A stretch of DNA of 64,000 nt, from the NCBI GenBank assembly GCA_003116995.1, contig BDSL01000052.1, positions 124,001 through 188,000 on the forward strand, given 5' to 3'. The notes beneath the pieces were generated by a model. The model was not told the DNA's origin. It made no database searches and was given only the letters and a program-made list of their open reading frames with translations. A program made the position numbers and the translations under genes. Numbering within the stretch: the first letter of the stretch is position 1; each line of letters opens with the position of its first letter. Below are positions 36,201 through 46,380 of the stretch, piece by piece. The stretch comes from Yamagishiella unicocca. Taxonomy: Eukaryota > Chlorophyta > Chlorophyceae > Chlamydomonadales > Volvocaceae.

Positions 36201-37056
36201 TGGGGTGGGTGGCGAGGTGGGGAGGGGGCCAAAGTTATAGGTGGGCACGTTGCATCGTCAAGAGCTGCTGGCCAGAGCATGGTGGTAGGCAGGTGGGTGG
36301 CGGGGTTGGGTGGAAGGCGCAATGGCCGTGGTGGTGGAGGAATTCGGGCGGGAGGGGGTTCGCTTCTTTTTGGCGTGCGAAGGAGGTGAGGGCCCGATGA
36401 AAAAGGATCGACAGTGCGGGGGTTGTATGGAGAAGCGGAGAGGGGTGAGGGGGGCGGTGCTGCGATATGATCGCCCTCGCGATGGGTGTAGCAGTGCAGT
36501 GGCAGCAGTGGCAGCGGCGGAGGATGAGGGCGACGGCGATAGAGGCGGGAGTCTCGCGGTGGCGACAGGGCCGCGCGATGTGAGCGAGATATCGAATACA
36601 ACCCCGCGAAATCTCTATCGGACATCATTAAATTACCCGAAACTGTGTGGCGCAATGGAACGACGGCTGACGCTTGCATCGGCGACCCGACTTAGCCCGC
36701 CAACGTGACCCACAAACCCATAATGCAGGAGCAAGCACCTGACCTACCCTATGGCAAGCGCCATAAAAAATGCAGTTTGGCTGCGCACAGGTTTTGCTTG
36801 GAGACAAGACCTGCTGCTCGCCTCGGCCTGCGAGGCAACGGAGACGGGGCTGAAAACCATGATGCCGCTGGAGGTGACCTTCAGAATAGATCTTAGAGGG
36901 CAGCGGTGCGGTGTGCAGCGGCCAGATTGGGTCACGCGCAACGCCACGGCTCTCCGTCGAACTCTGCGAACGAGTTACGAACCATACCTGAATCGCCTCC
37001 ACGTCCGAGCGAGCCACCATAGAGTAGGCCCCATCGTCGGATTTCTCCTTCACCAT
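33243..37056 (-). CDS. SLC35B-type nucleotide-sugar / PAPS transporter (UAA family)
   Basis: Eight minus-strand exons in phase: 37056-36983, 36867-36748, 36142-35974, 35725-35595, 35087-34943, 34462-34327, 34005-33845, 33470-33243; 387 residues. Conserved stretches include GFSTLQEKVFNIEGFTYGG, NWALNYLNYTTRIVFKSCRV, IPVMAFRSLVVGNRYSAVQY, LCDALTANLEERQFF, LLLIKHFGATNAEVVKSMRK and ILSFVVFPKPMSWKYIAGG, matching SLC35B2/B3 and plant UTR2-like Golgi/ER antiporters. Eight to ten hydrophobic helices are visible, with a Lys/Gly-rich cytosolic tail. The substrate (PAPS or UDP-sugar) cannot be told from sequence. The first exon is short and hydrophilic; the GTTCGT donor was chosen because it alone gives the right phase. 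Its start lies 415 bp from the bL25 start on the other strand, so a shared divergent promoter is likely. Confidence 0.85.
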
Positions 37057-37471
37057 TGCGACGGAGTACGCCTTTGAACTGGCCCTCTTAACACAGATGG
37101 GAAGTTGCACTCGTTAATGTTATTGCACCACAGCCACTGTTAATACTAATAAGATACGGGTGTTGCGAAATGATCTCTGTATGCAATGTCTTAGTTATGA
37201 CCTATGATCTAGCGCTGGGATAAGACCTTAGCAGCAGCAGCCGTTCCGGTTGTGACTTTCATACCATCCCCATGCAGGTATCTCCTAAACTGATTTACCA
37301 CAGCAATAAGGACCATAGCATATATCGATATATTTACAATAACATTCCATATAACCCAGTTGCATAAACAACAAATCGTGTAGCGGGGAGGTCGCCGCTG
37401 TAGGGGCAAACAGATCATTGCCAATGATCTGATAATAATAATATATCAGATAAAAACTTTGCTTGCGAAGG

Positions 37472-40408
37472 ATGGCGTTAACCGTGGCAGTGCGTCGTGC
37501 CGTTGCCGTGGCAGGCCCGGGCGGCAGCAGCACTCAGCTGCAAGGAGCACGTGGCTGGCTTTGTACCTTGCTATTCCAGAACTTCGATCCGCGTGGACCG
37601 CTCGTGGCCCCTGCGTGCTGTCGGTCGCAGCACATCATGCCACGCACGCCGGAACGGCAGCCGCCGTCTGTGGTGCCCGAAGCCATACTTAGAGAGCTAC
37701 GAGAACTCGGTAAGGCATGTACGATGTGGCCCGGCACCTGGTCGGAAAGGCCGCGCACTTCCTACCAGGGCCAAGTGCGGGCCACACCAGCCGCACGGTA
37801 CGCATCATATAGAGTGCAGGGGAGGGTTGGTGTCTCAGAGGGGCGAGCTCTGAGCCGCGCTGCCTGGTTGGGCAGCCGCTAGGCCCCGCGATGTAGCGCC
37901 CCCGCTCCCAGGAAAGCTCAGGCCGGGGCGCCCCAGAGCCCTTCGCCCACCAAACCACAACTCCAGCCCAGCCCAGCCCGCCCCCCTCGGGGCCGTGTGT
38001 TTGACGCGCTTTTCACCACGTGACCAAACGCCCAGCCACTCCCTCCCTGGACCTAGCCCCCCCCTCCACCGCTGCGCAGTCCCCGCCCCCGCACCGCCCC
38101 AGCCGCCCTCCCCGCCCCACGCCCCTCCTGCGCCCCCTCAGACGCCTCGCTCGTCGCGGCCTCGCGCGTGGATGGCCGCAGCCGCAGCTCCCTGCCGCTC
38201 TCGACGCCCTGCTTGCCCGCGCCGCTTCCCGTACATGACGTGGAGCCGGGGCTGCCCTCCCTGGACGCCCACGTGCGGCCACAGGAGGCGGTGGGCGGCA
38301 CCGCCAGCAAGTGGCTGCGGCGGGCGGGGCGGGTGCCGGGGCGCGTGCACTCCCTGCCGTCTGGTACGGCTGGGGGAACGGGGGCCTGTGCGGACCTGCT
38401 GGTTCACTTTGACGAGCGGGAGCTGGGCAGGATGGTGGGTGACGGGTCGGGTCGGGTCGGGTCAATGGATGGGTCAATGGATGGGTCGATGGATGGGTCG
38501 GTGGATGGGTCGGTGGATGGGTGGGGGAACGTGTGTGGTGACGTGGAGGGAGAAGGTCGGGTGGTTGGGGAGGGGTTGGGGAGGCGGGCTGGCGGGCAGC
38601 GTGGAGATAAGGATGGCGTATGTATGGAGGTGATGGTGGGGAGTGAGGGAGCTAGAGCGGCGCGGGATCTGGGCGGACGGGAGGGCATCGGCGATGGGCG
38701 GAGAATGAGGGCTTGTGAAGGTGCGATCGTTGGGAGTTGCATGTGTCGCTCCAGCTGGGGTGATCAGCTGGTGGCAGTGAGGGGGTAGAGGCACTGCGGG
38801 GTGGGATTTCGGGCCATTGGTGGGTCAAGGGAGGGACCTCAGTACGGCTCCTCGTCGATATTCCGCGCATGCCGCCATACACCAGGCGTCGTGTTGCTTC
38901 CGGCCGCTGACAGCGCGTCAGAGCCCGAAGCGGCCTCGTTACGGTGCACCTACAGCGCCGCATGGGCCCCCCCTTGCACCCCGGTTTCCCCACCACACGA
39001 AACCCTCTTCCCCCCCTTCCCTGTAACCCCACCCCGTCTCCCCCCCTTTCCTGTAACCCCACCCCGTTGCACTGCTGAAGGTCCGATCCTTTGGCCGCAA
39101 CGGCTGCACAGCTCGCGTGCTACAGCTCAACCTGGTGCGGCCCGCGGAGCTACAGCCGGGGGCATCCGCGACGGAACCGGGGGTCGTTGGCGCCGCGCCC
39201 GCTGCGGGGTCGTTTGCTCGCTCCAGCAACGGTGCCAGCAGTAGCACCAGCACCAGCGCCGGCAGTAGCGGCGCTGTTGAGCTGCTGGGCGTGTTGCGCG
39301 TCAAGCCGGTCCGCGTGCACATGAACGCGGTGAGCCAGCGGCTGGAGGGCGTGGACCTGCTCTACTGCCCCCCTGACCGTGTCGTACTTGTGGACGTGCC
39401 CGTACGGCTGGTCAACGACGACCTGGCGCCGGGCGTCAAGAAGGGCGGCTGGATGAGCATGTTCAAGTGAGCGAGAGATGGGAGGGCCAGTGGGCTTTGA
39501 CAGGAAAGCCCGTGTACTAGGAAGCCGATTAGGTAACCTTTTGGTATATAAAAGTCTGCATATGCATGCTGGAGGAATTGCTGGAGGGCCAGTGGGGGCG
39601 GCAGGGGCGGCGGCGCCGGAGGGGGGGTGCCCCGGCCTGGGTGGCGGGAGCGGGGAGGAGGGCGTTAGGGTTTTGCGGGGGCGGGATCGGCTGGGTCATG
39701 GACAGGGCAGCGGAAGGCAGCGGCTGGGGAGGACCCAAACCCTCGGGCTGACACCATCACACCAGAAAACACCCATTCCTCCCCGCCCAGGCGGACGGTA
39801 CGGTATAAGGCGCTCGGCAGCGCGGTCCCACCGTACATCGAGCTCAACGTACGACACCTGGAGCTGGATCAGGAGGTGCTCGTCCGGGACCTGCCCGTGC
39901 CGCCGGGCACCAAGGTTTATGAGAAGGCGAGCCGGGCGTCCGGGGAGGAGGGGTGCATTGAGATTGCGGGACGTCGTGTCCTGAGGGGGTGTAGGGAAGG
40001 TGACAATGCCTAAACAGGCACCACGACACCGGCACAATAGGACACCGAGTGGCCCCATTGCCGTCTTCCGGCCGAGGTGCCACGAACGGGTCAGGGGGAA
40101 AGAGTGGGTGGGGGGTGGGTTGGAGCGCCCTCCAGCAGGATCAGGTCCACGGCCCCCCGCCCTCCCTCCGCGCCTAGCTCTGGGCATCCTGCCAAGGACG
40201 TGTCCTCTGTCACTTACCCCTCCGCCTCATTCCCCTCCTCCTCCTCCCCCTCCGCCTCATTCCGCTCCTCCTCCTTCCCCTCCGCCCCATCCCCCTCCTC
40301 CTCCCCCTCACTCCGCTGCCCCCTCCACCTCCACCGCCGCCGCCGCCGTCCTCGCAGAATTTCAACGCGCCGGTACTGCGCTGCACGACGGACGTGGGCA
40401 AGGACTGA
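37472..40408 (+). CDS. Organellar large-subunit ribosomal protein bL25 (L25/TL5/CTC family)
   Basis: Exons 37472-37709, 38142-38434, 39081-39466, 39791-39914 and 40358-40408 give 363 residues. The Arg/Ala-rich N-terminus (MALTVAVRRAVAVAG) looks like an organelle presequence. The L25 fold is seen in SKWLRRAGRVPGRVHSLPSG and VHFDERELGRM. The TL5-type C-terminal domain follows: VLVDVPVRLVNDDLAPGVKK, GGWMSMFKRTVRYKALG, YIELNVRHLELDQEV, VRDLPVPPGTK and the ending PVLRCTTDVGKD. In bacteria bL25 binds 5S rRNA; in plants this long form is mitochondrial, so mitochondrial targeting is the better guess, plastid possible. A Ser/Thr/Gly insertion of about 40 residues lies within the 39081-39466 exon. The acceptor before VRSFGRNGC (39081) is weak. 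Confidence 0.88.
38455..38525 (+). repeat. GGGTCGGTGGAT-type minisatellite in bL25 intron 2
   Basis: About six 12-bp units (GGGTCAATGGAT, GGGTCGATGGAT, GGGTCGGTGGAT) follow the splice donor at 38435 closely. Confidence 0.9.
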
Positions 40409-40485
40409 TGACGTGTTGGGAGGACGTGTTGGGAGGACGGGGGGGACACTGGGGCAGCAACTGTTCGGGTTGCCTCGGCAGCTTG

Positions 40486-40490
40486 TGTAA
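40486..40490 (+). terminator. Poly(A) signal TGTAA of bL25
   Basis: TGTAA 78 bp after the stop codon. The interval 40500-41541 before the next gene has an open frame at 40659-41120 without an ATG start or recognisable content; I see no gene there. Confidence 0.7.
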
Positions 40491-41541
40491 TTGCGCGGGT
40501 GGTGGCGGTGCTGGTGGTGGTGCTGCTAGTGGTACCCAAGCCGGAGCGTGCGGGACGAGTATGTGGGTGACGCAACCAAGCGGGGGCACCGACGCTTGCA
40601 GAGACCACACCGTGTATGCATTAGCGGTAAGATTAGCAGCTGAAGGACTGAACAGCGGGTGAGGAAGTTGGTGGAGGTGCAGTTTCCCGAGCAGCGGAGC
40701 GACCTCGGGGGACCTGATGCTGAAAGGGGTCGCGCAGGGATCCAGGCGGCAGAAGGTGCGGCGGGCAGTGCGGCACAGAACCTTCCAGGATTCAGATGGC
40801 TTATTACGATGACAACGTTTGGAGTGGATGAAGATGGGATTACAGTGCTTGTCGGGGCAGCTGCGAGTCCCGGCCAAAGCAGTAGCCTGCAACGCGGCTG
40901 CTTAGGGACCCTAAGATCAACAGGGCGCCTAGACAGGCCCGTGGCTTACCTAGCATGTCTGGGTTCTGCTCATTTCGTTGAAGAGCTAGCTGCAAGGAAA
41001 TTGACCTTGGTTTCGGCGCTCAGTTTCGGCCCAGTAGCCCTCAATCGCTCAGGCCCAGCGGCCCTCGGCGGCAGCGTGTGCCCTCATTTGCAGCGCAGCG
41101 CGCGAACGGACTTCAACTGATTACAACGCCTTAGCTTGTGCAGAGCAATCAATACAGCGCGCGTCGCCTCGCCTGCCGTACCCAGTAGTACCTGCGAAGC
41201 AGATGGGGGGAGGGGAGGATCAGAAGGGGGGGCTTGTTAGCAAACCGGTCGCCCAACTTTTGCCGTGCATGGCATGCCGTACTGTACCCACGCGCGAAAT
41301 ATATAACTGCGCGTTTTATTTAACCTCAAGCAGCAGCTGTACTTTACGCGATCTATCGCTGCATCCGGAGCGCGGAGGATAGGAAACAACGTTACTTCTA
41401 GAAGCCCCTCCAGTTTCGACATATCACTTTGCTCGGCTGACTGATTTAGATATTATACTTTCTAACAATTGCCCAAACGTCTTCCTAATACCTCGGTGAC
41501 GGGCCTGCTTTGCGCGTCGCCATCGGTCGCGACTTGGCACG

Positions 41542-44500
41542 ATGCCGTTCGGCCAGGTCGTGGTCGGGCCGCCGGGCAGCGGCAAGACGACCTACTGTCG
41601 CGGCATGCAGCAGTTTATGCAGGCCACCGGGCGGAAGGTCGCTATCGTGAACCTGGACCCCGCTAACGACATGCTGCCGTACGAGGCTGCCGTGGACATC
41701 GCCGACTTGGTATGCCTGGAGGAGGTGATGACGGAGCTTAAACTTGGGCCGAACGGAGGTGAGTCGCCGCGGATTGCAGCGACATGGTTGTGGCCGTGGC
41801 GTTTTACCCGGTGGGGAAATAGGAGTGACCGGAACGAGCCCGCTACGCGGAGGATCCCTAGCAATTCACTCCGCGGACGCAAAACGTCCTTACGGGTTCC
41901 AGCTCGGCCAGCGCTGCTGCAGCTCTTGGAGGCTTGGAACGACTGGGCGTTGACGTCGAGCGTCGGTGTTGGTTTTGGCAGGCGCGGGCGAGGGCGTTGG
42001 AGACCGCCGGAGAAACCCTAAGCCTTGGGAGGTTCCTACAGCAGACTGAAAGGGTCCTTGCTGGCGACATCCGCACGTTAAGACACATTGCCCCCAGCCC
42101 CCCTATACACATACACACCTACCCGCTCCCCGCACACCCACCTCCTCACCCTGCCCCTTCCTTCCCCCACGTCGCCCCGCTTCGTAAGTTGTTACCTGGC
42201 CACGCCTTGGGGGGTGCTGTGGTTGCCTGAGGAGGTGCTGTGGCTCCCAACGCGTGCCGTTCAATACATGCACCTTGCAGCCCCCAACGCACCCCACCAT
42301 ACCCCCCGGCCCCCAGGCCTGCTCTACTGCATGGACTATCTGTCCAAGAACCTGGACTGGCTGCAGGAGAAGCTGGGGCCTCTGGAGAAGGGTGGGCAGC
42401 CGGGCATGTGTGTTTGGGGAGCTTAGGGTGTTCCGGCGGGGGCCTGTAGCTGGCTAGCGACTGCGCTGGGCCGGGTTTTACATGCTGGCTGGCTTCTGCA
42501 GTGCACGAACGCTCGTCCCTACATTGCCCACCTGTCCGCATAACGTGTGCTCCCGCGAAGTCACCACCCACCTGCCCCACCTCGACCGCCTCGCCGTACT
42601 ACCTTCCCCCCCCCCCCATCCGCTATTCACATTCTTCTGGCTCCGGGCTCCGGACCGTCTCCTCCCCCTCCCTACCACCCCCGCAGACGACTACTACTTC
42701 CTGTTCGACTGCCCGGGCCAGGTGGAGCTGTTCTCTGCCCCCGGCGGCGGCTCCCTTCGCTCCGTGCTGTCCGCCCTCAGCTCGCAGTGGAGCTACCGGC
42801 TGGTGGCGCTGCAGCTGGTGGATGCGCACCTGTGCACGGACCCAGCCAAGTGAGGGCGCCACGACCGAATACCGTGTTGGTTTGGTCTGGTTGGGGGTTG
42901 CGAGGGAAACCCGTGCACGAAGTAGAAAACGTATTGGGACCGTTTTGGTCTGGTTTGGGGTGGGATGGCCCTGGGCAGGGTCGGTGGCGAAGTCAGGGCA
43001 CATGGCACCGTGTTCGGTGGCAGTTGGGGCCTCCCAAGGCGGAGCTGGGCAGGCTCGCCGGCAGGGCTCCGGTCGCAATATCTTTTTCCTCGAGCCTTCC
43101 AATCCAGAGCAGCATATTCCAGGGCAGCAGCCAAGAGATACCGCGTCTGTTGGGGGAGGGAATGGGAGCATGGCAGGGCTGCTCTTGAGAGGCGTTGGGG
43201 GGGGGGGTTGCTTGGGCGGCGGGCGGCGAGTGAATGAGGAGGAAAAGGACATCCTCAAAGGGGATGCAAAAGGGAACCAAACCTCCCAGAACACTTTATA
43301 TTGGTTACTAAACCAAAACGATTATGTTTGCAAAGTTTGTATGAAGATCCAGAATGCGGGTACCCGTAAACTCCTGATCACTCCTGATCACCATTGCTAT
43401 TGCTACGCCGCCGCCGCCGCTCACTCGTGCCTTCCCCCCCAGGTACATATCCGCGCTGCTGCTGTCGCTCAACACGATGTTGCACCTGGAGCTGCCGCAC
43501 ATAAACGTGCTCTCCAAGATGGATCTCGTACGACAGTACGGAAAGCTAGGTGCGCGCGCGGTGTGGAGGGAATGGTAGCGCATGCGAGCGGACGCCCTGC
43601 AGCAGGCACAGCATCCCACGGCCCGCGCCAACGGCCCTTGAAACCCGGGCCTGTGCTCCTCATTCCCCCTCGTCCCCAATCCTCCTGCCTCGCCTTCCCC
43701 TCTGCCGGGCTTCCTTGGAGCAGACTTCAACCTGGAGTTCTACACCGAGGTGCAGGACCTGGGCTTCCTGGTGCACTCCATGGGCAGCAAGCCCTTCTCA
43801 CAAAAGTTCAGGTGAGGCTTGCGGTGCACCGCAACCGTGGGCGACGGTCCGTCCGGGCCTAAAACCCCTCAAGTCCCCACGCAGTCCCCACACCCTCCCC
43901 ACGCCTTTCCCACACCCTCCCCACACCGGCTCCGCCTCACATCCCGCCGCTCCCATCCGGCCCCCTCCTGATGGCAACAGGAAGCTGAGCAAGGGGTTAT
44001 GCGAGGTGGTGGAGGAATTCGGGCTGGTGTCCTTCGTGCCCTTCGCCGTACAGGTGGGATAGCGGGGAGGGGTAACGATGGTGGCGGTGTCGGTGGTGGT
44101 GGTGATTGTGGTTGTGGCTATGGTGGTGGCGGCGGTGTCGGTGGTTGGTGGTGAGTTGTGATAGGCCCATGTGTGGGCTCTCCTCTCAACGCAGCCAGAT
44201 ATGTGTGTGATCGTGCGAGGGGGGGGAGGCAGACCCAGCCGACACTCGCCTCAACCCTCCCTTGACCTGTGCCCCTCCTCCTCCCCCGCTCCGTTCCATA
44301 CACACAACCACACGACCCTTGACGCCAGGAGAAGGAGAGCCTACAGCGGCTGATGATAGCTGCGGACAAGTCCAACGGCTACTGCTTCGCGACGCTGAGG
44401 GGACACACGCCGTACCCGCCGGAGCTACTGTACGGCAGTGCTGCCGGCGGCGGTGTGGCAGATCGGGACATCTGGCTGGGTATGCAGGAGAAGTACTTAG

Positions 44501-44640
44501 ACGGGGATGTGACGGAGGCGGGGCAGGGGGGGCAGGGGGCGGCGGGGGCTGGAGGGGTGGCGGGGGCGGCGGGAGGGGCGCGGGGGACAGGGCGGGCACT
44601 GGAAGCAATGGAGGAGGGCGACGAGGCTGGGGAGGGGTAG
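41542..44640 (+). CDS. GPN2: GPN-loop GTPase 2
   Basis: Seven exons, 41542-41758, 42317-42391, 42687-42849, 43443-43549, 43724-43811, 43981-44053, 44329-44640; 344 residues. The G1 motif is [13 protein letters not shown], followed by [23 protein letters not shown] carries the family-defining Gly-Pro-Asn loop. G3 is DCPGQVELF and G4 is [29 protein letters not shown] and FTLV-region equivalents (SFVPFAVQ) fit GPN2 rather than GPN1 or GPN3. GPN2 works with GPN1/GPN3 in assembly and nuclear import of RNA polymerases II and III. Animal and yeast proteins end soon after the [11 protein letters not shown] region; here a Gly/Ala-rich tail of about 50 residues follows. Confidence 0.95.
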
Positions 44641-44934
44641 GCGGAGGCGGGAGAGAGGGGCGGGGGAGAGAGGCAGGGGAGGGAGGGGGAGAAGGGGCGA
44701 CGGGCGGTTCTGGAGGGAAGGCATGACTGGCTGAGCGGACGAGGAGGGGAAAGGCGTCGGAAGCGGAGGGGTGGACTGCTGCTTGGGCACTGTCGTTTTG
44801 TACGTATGGATCGACGGTCTGGCTTGGCTGGCCATCACAGTGGAGCACCATAGTCCCCTCAGCAGCTGTTACGGCTCTCAAGACACAACACATGGAAGCT
44901 GAGGTTCCCGTGTTGGCGTCCAGTCGCTGGTCCA

Positions 44935-44939
44935 TGTAA
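44935..44939 (+). terminator. Poly(A) signal TGTAA of GPN2
   Basis: CCATGTAACC, about 295 bp after the GPN2 stop. The region 44940-45769 between the two convergent genes has no supported coding content. Confidence 0.55.
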
Positions 44940-45769
44940 CCTTCCTCCGCCGGCTGCTGCCCGGCATCCAGCACTCCCGCAGCCTCCGGGAGGCGCAAAC
45001 CAGTTGGCACAACGCACCGAGCTAAGTTGAGAGCTGCCCTAGGAGATAACACGGACGCAAGATTGCGGGTCGCGATGGACTGGATAGTGCCGAGTGCTGG
45101 CTCCGGAAGGCGCCAGAAAGGCGTCCCGACTTCCCGCTGGTCCGAACGATCTTAGAAGCGTACGGGGCAGGCAGCAGGCAGGCGGGTAGGTGGGTAGGTG
45201 GGTAGTGTTGCCTGCATCCGCGTCCGGTCCGCCAACACCGCCGTCAGCAGCCTGGCGCCGATCCCTCCCTCACCGAGCCGTAACCCAGGAAGGGAAGTTA
45301 CCCGAAGCCGCTCGAAGGGTGGGCGCGCGCAGCGGGTCGCCAGGCCCTTCCATGGCGCCCTGCCGGCGTCATGCCTGAGGCTCCCAGCCGCAGCCGCACC
45401 AGCACCCGCACTAGCAGCCGCAGCCGCAGCCGCACCCGCACCAGCCGCCACTACGCAGCAGCGAGGCGGGAGTGCACCGCCACATCAAGCTCGCGAGGAA
45501 GGCACCGCTCAACCAGTACCTCAGAGCGCGCACCAGGGCTCAGCTGACACCAGGCCCTTTTCACTCACTCCCCCCACGCCCCCCCGTGTGTCCGAAACTC
45601 ATTCGCCGGCTGGCTTCTGTCCTCCCGTCTCCTACGTCGTGTAACCCGGTCCTCTCACCAACGCACCCCCCGCTCCCTGCGGGCCGTTGTGGAGGGTTCC
45701 TCGCCCTCCACCCCCCCTTGCGTGCTGCCACCTCCCCGACGCCTGCCCCTCTACCGGCTGTCTCTGGCC

Positions 45770-46340
45770 TCATGCCGCCACTCGAATCGCTCCCGTGCTT
45801 GGATCCAGGGAGTACGGCACCAGCAACCCCTCCGCCGACCCTGCCGCCGCCAACCCCGCCGCCGCCGCATCGGTTCCGGCAGCTGCAGCCTCGCTGCCTG
45901 CTCCCCCTCCCGCTGCTGCCCCGCTGGCCAGGTGGTGCAACCTGGCCTGGTAGAGGGAGCACAGCGCAATGCTGACGGCGTGGGAGAGACTGAGTGACTC
46001 CTGGGGGGCCGGGGGTGAGGGAAGGAAAATTGGAAAAGTCCTGGGGAAAGCGGCCCATGAACTAGCACCCTTATCACGTCGCCCCCAGGCATGCCTGCCG
46101 CAGCCCTCCCGGCACCATATCTCCCTTCATCCGCCGGTACCAGTAATCCGGCATCCCGTCGATTGCAATATTCCGGTATTCTCAGTGTTCCGCTACTCCG
46201 CACCTGCAGCCTCCCAATGGGCACCGAGCAGCACACCTCGCAGCCGTCCACCTCCTCGTCGCTCATACCCAGCTCCTCCCTCCCGAACACGAGAGCCACC
46301 TTGGGAGGTCGCCAGGGGCCGCCGCCACCACTGCCACTAC

Positions 46341-46380
<40 letters not shown>

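Noticed and set aside
36983..36988. Donor GTATGG at the end of the first SLC35B exon
   Set aside because: Would place the next exon in a frame that hits a stop and breaks the transporter sequence; GTTCGT five bases later gives the right phase.
40659..41120. 153-codon plus-strand frame between bL25 and GPN2
   Set aside because: Begins at GTG, follows the bL25 poly(A) signal, and shows no recognisable content.
42501..43862. 453-codon plus-strand frame
   Set aside because: Runs through GPN2 exons and introns out of frame; the GPN2 frame has all the GTPase motifs.
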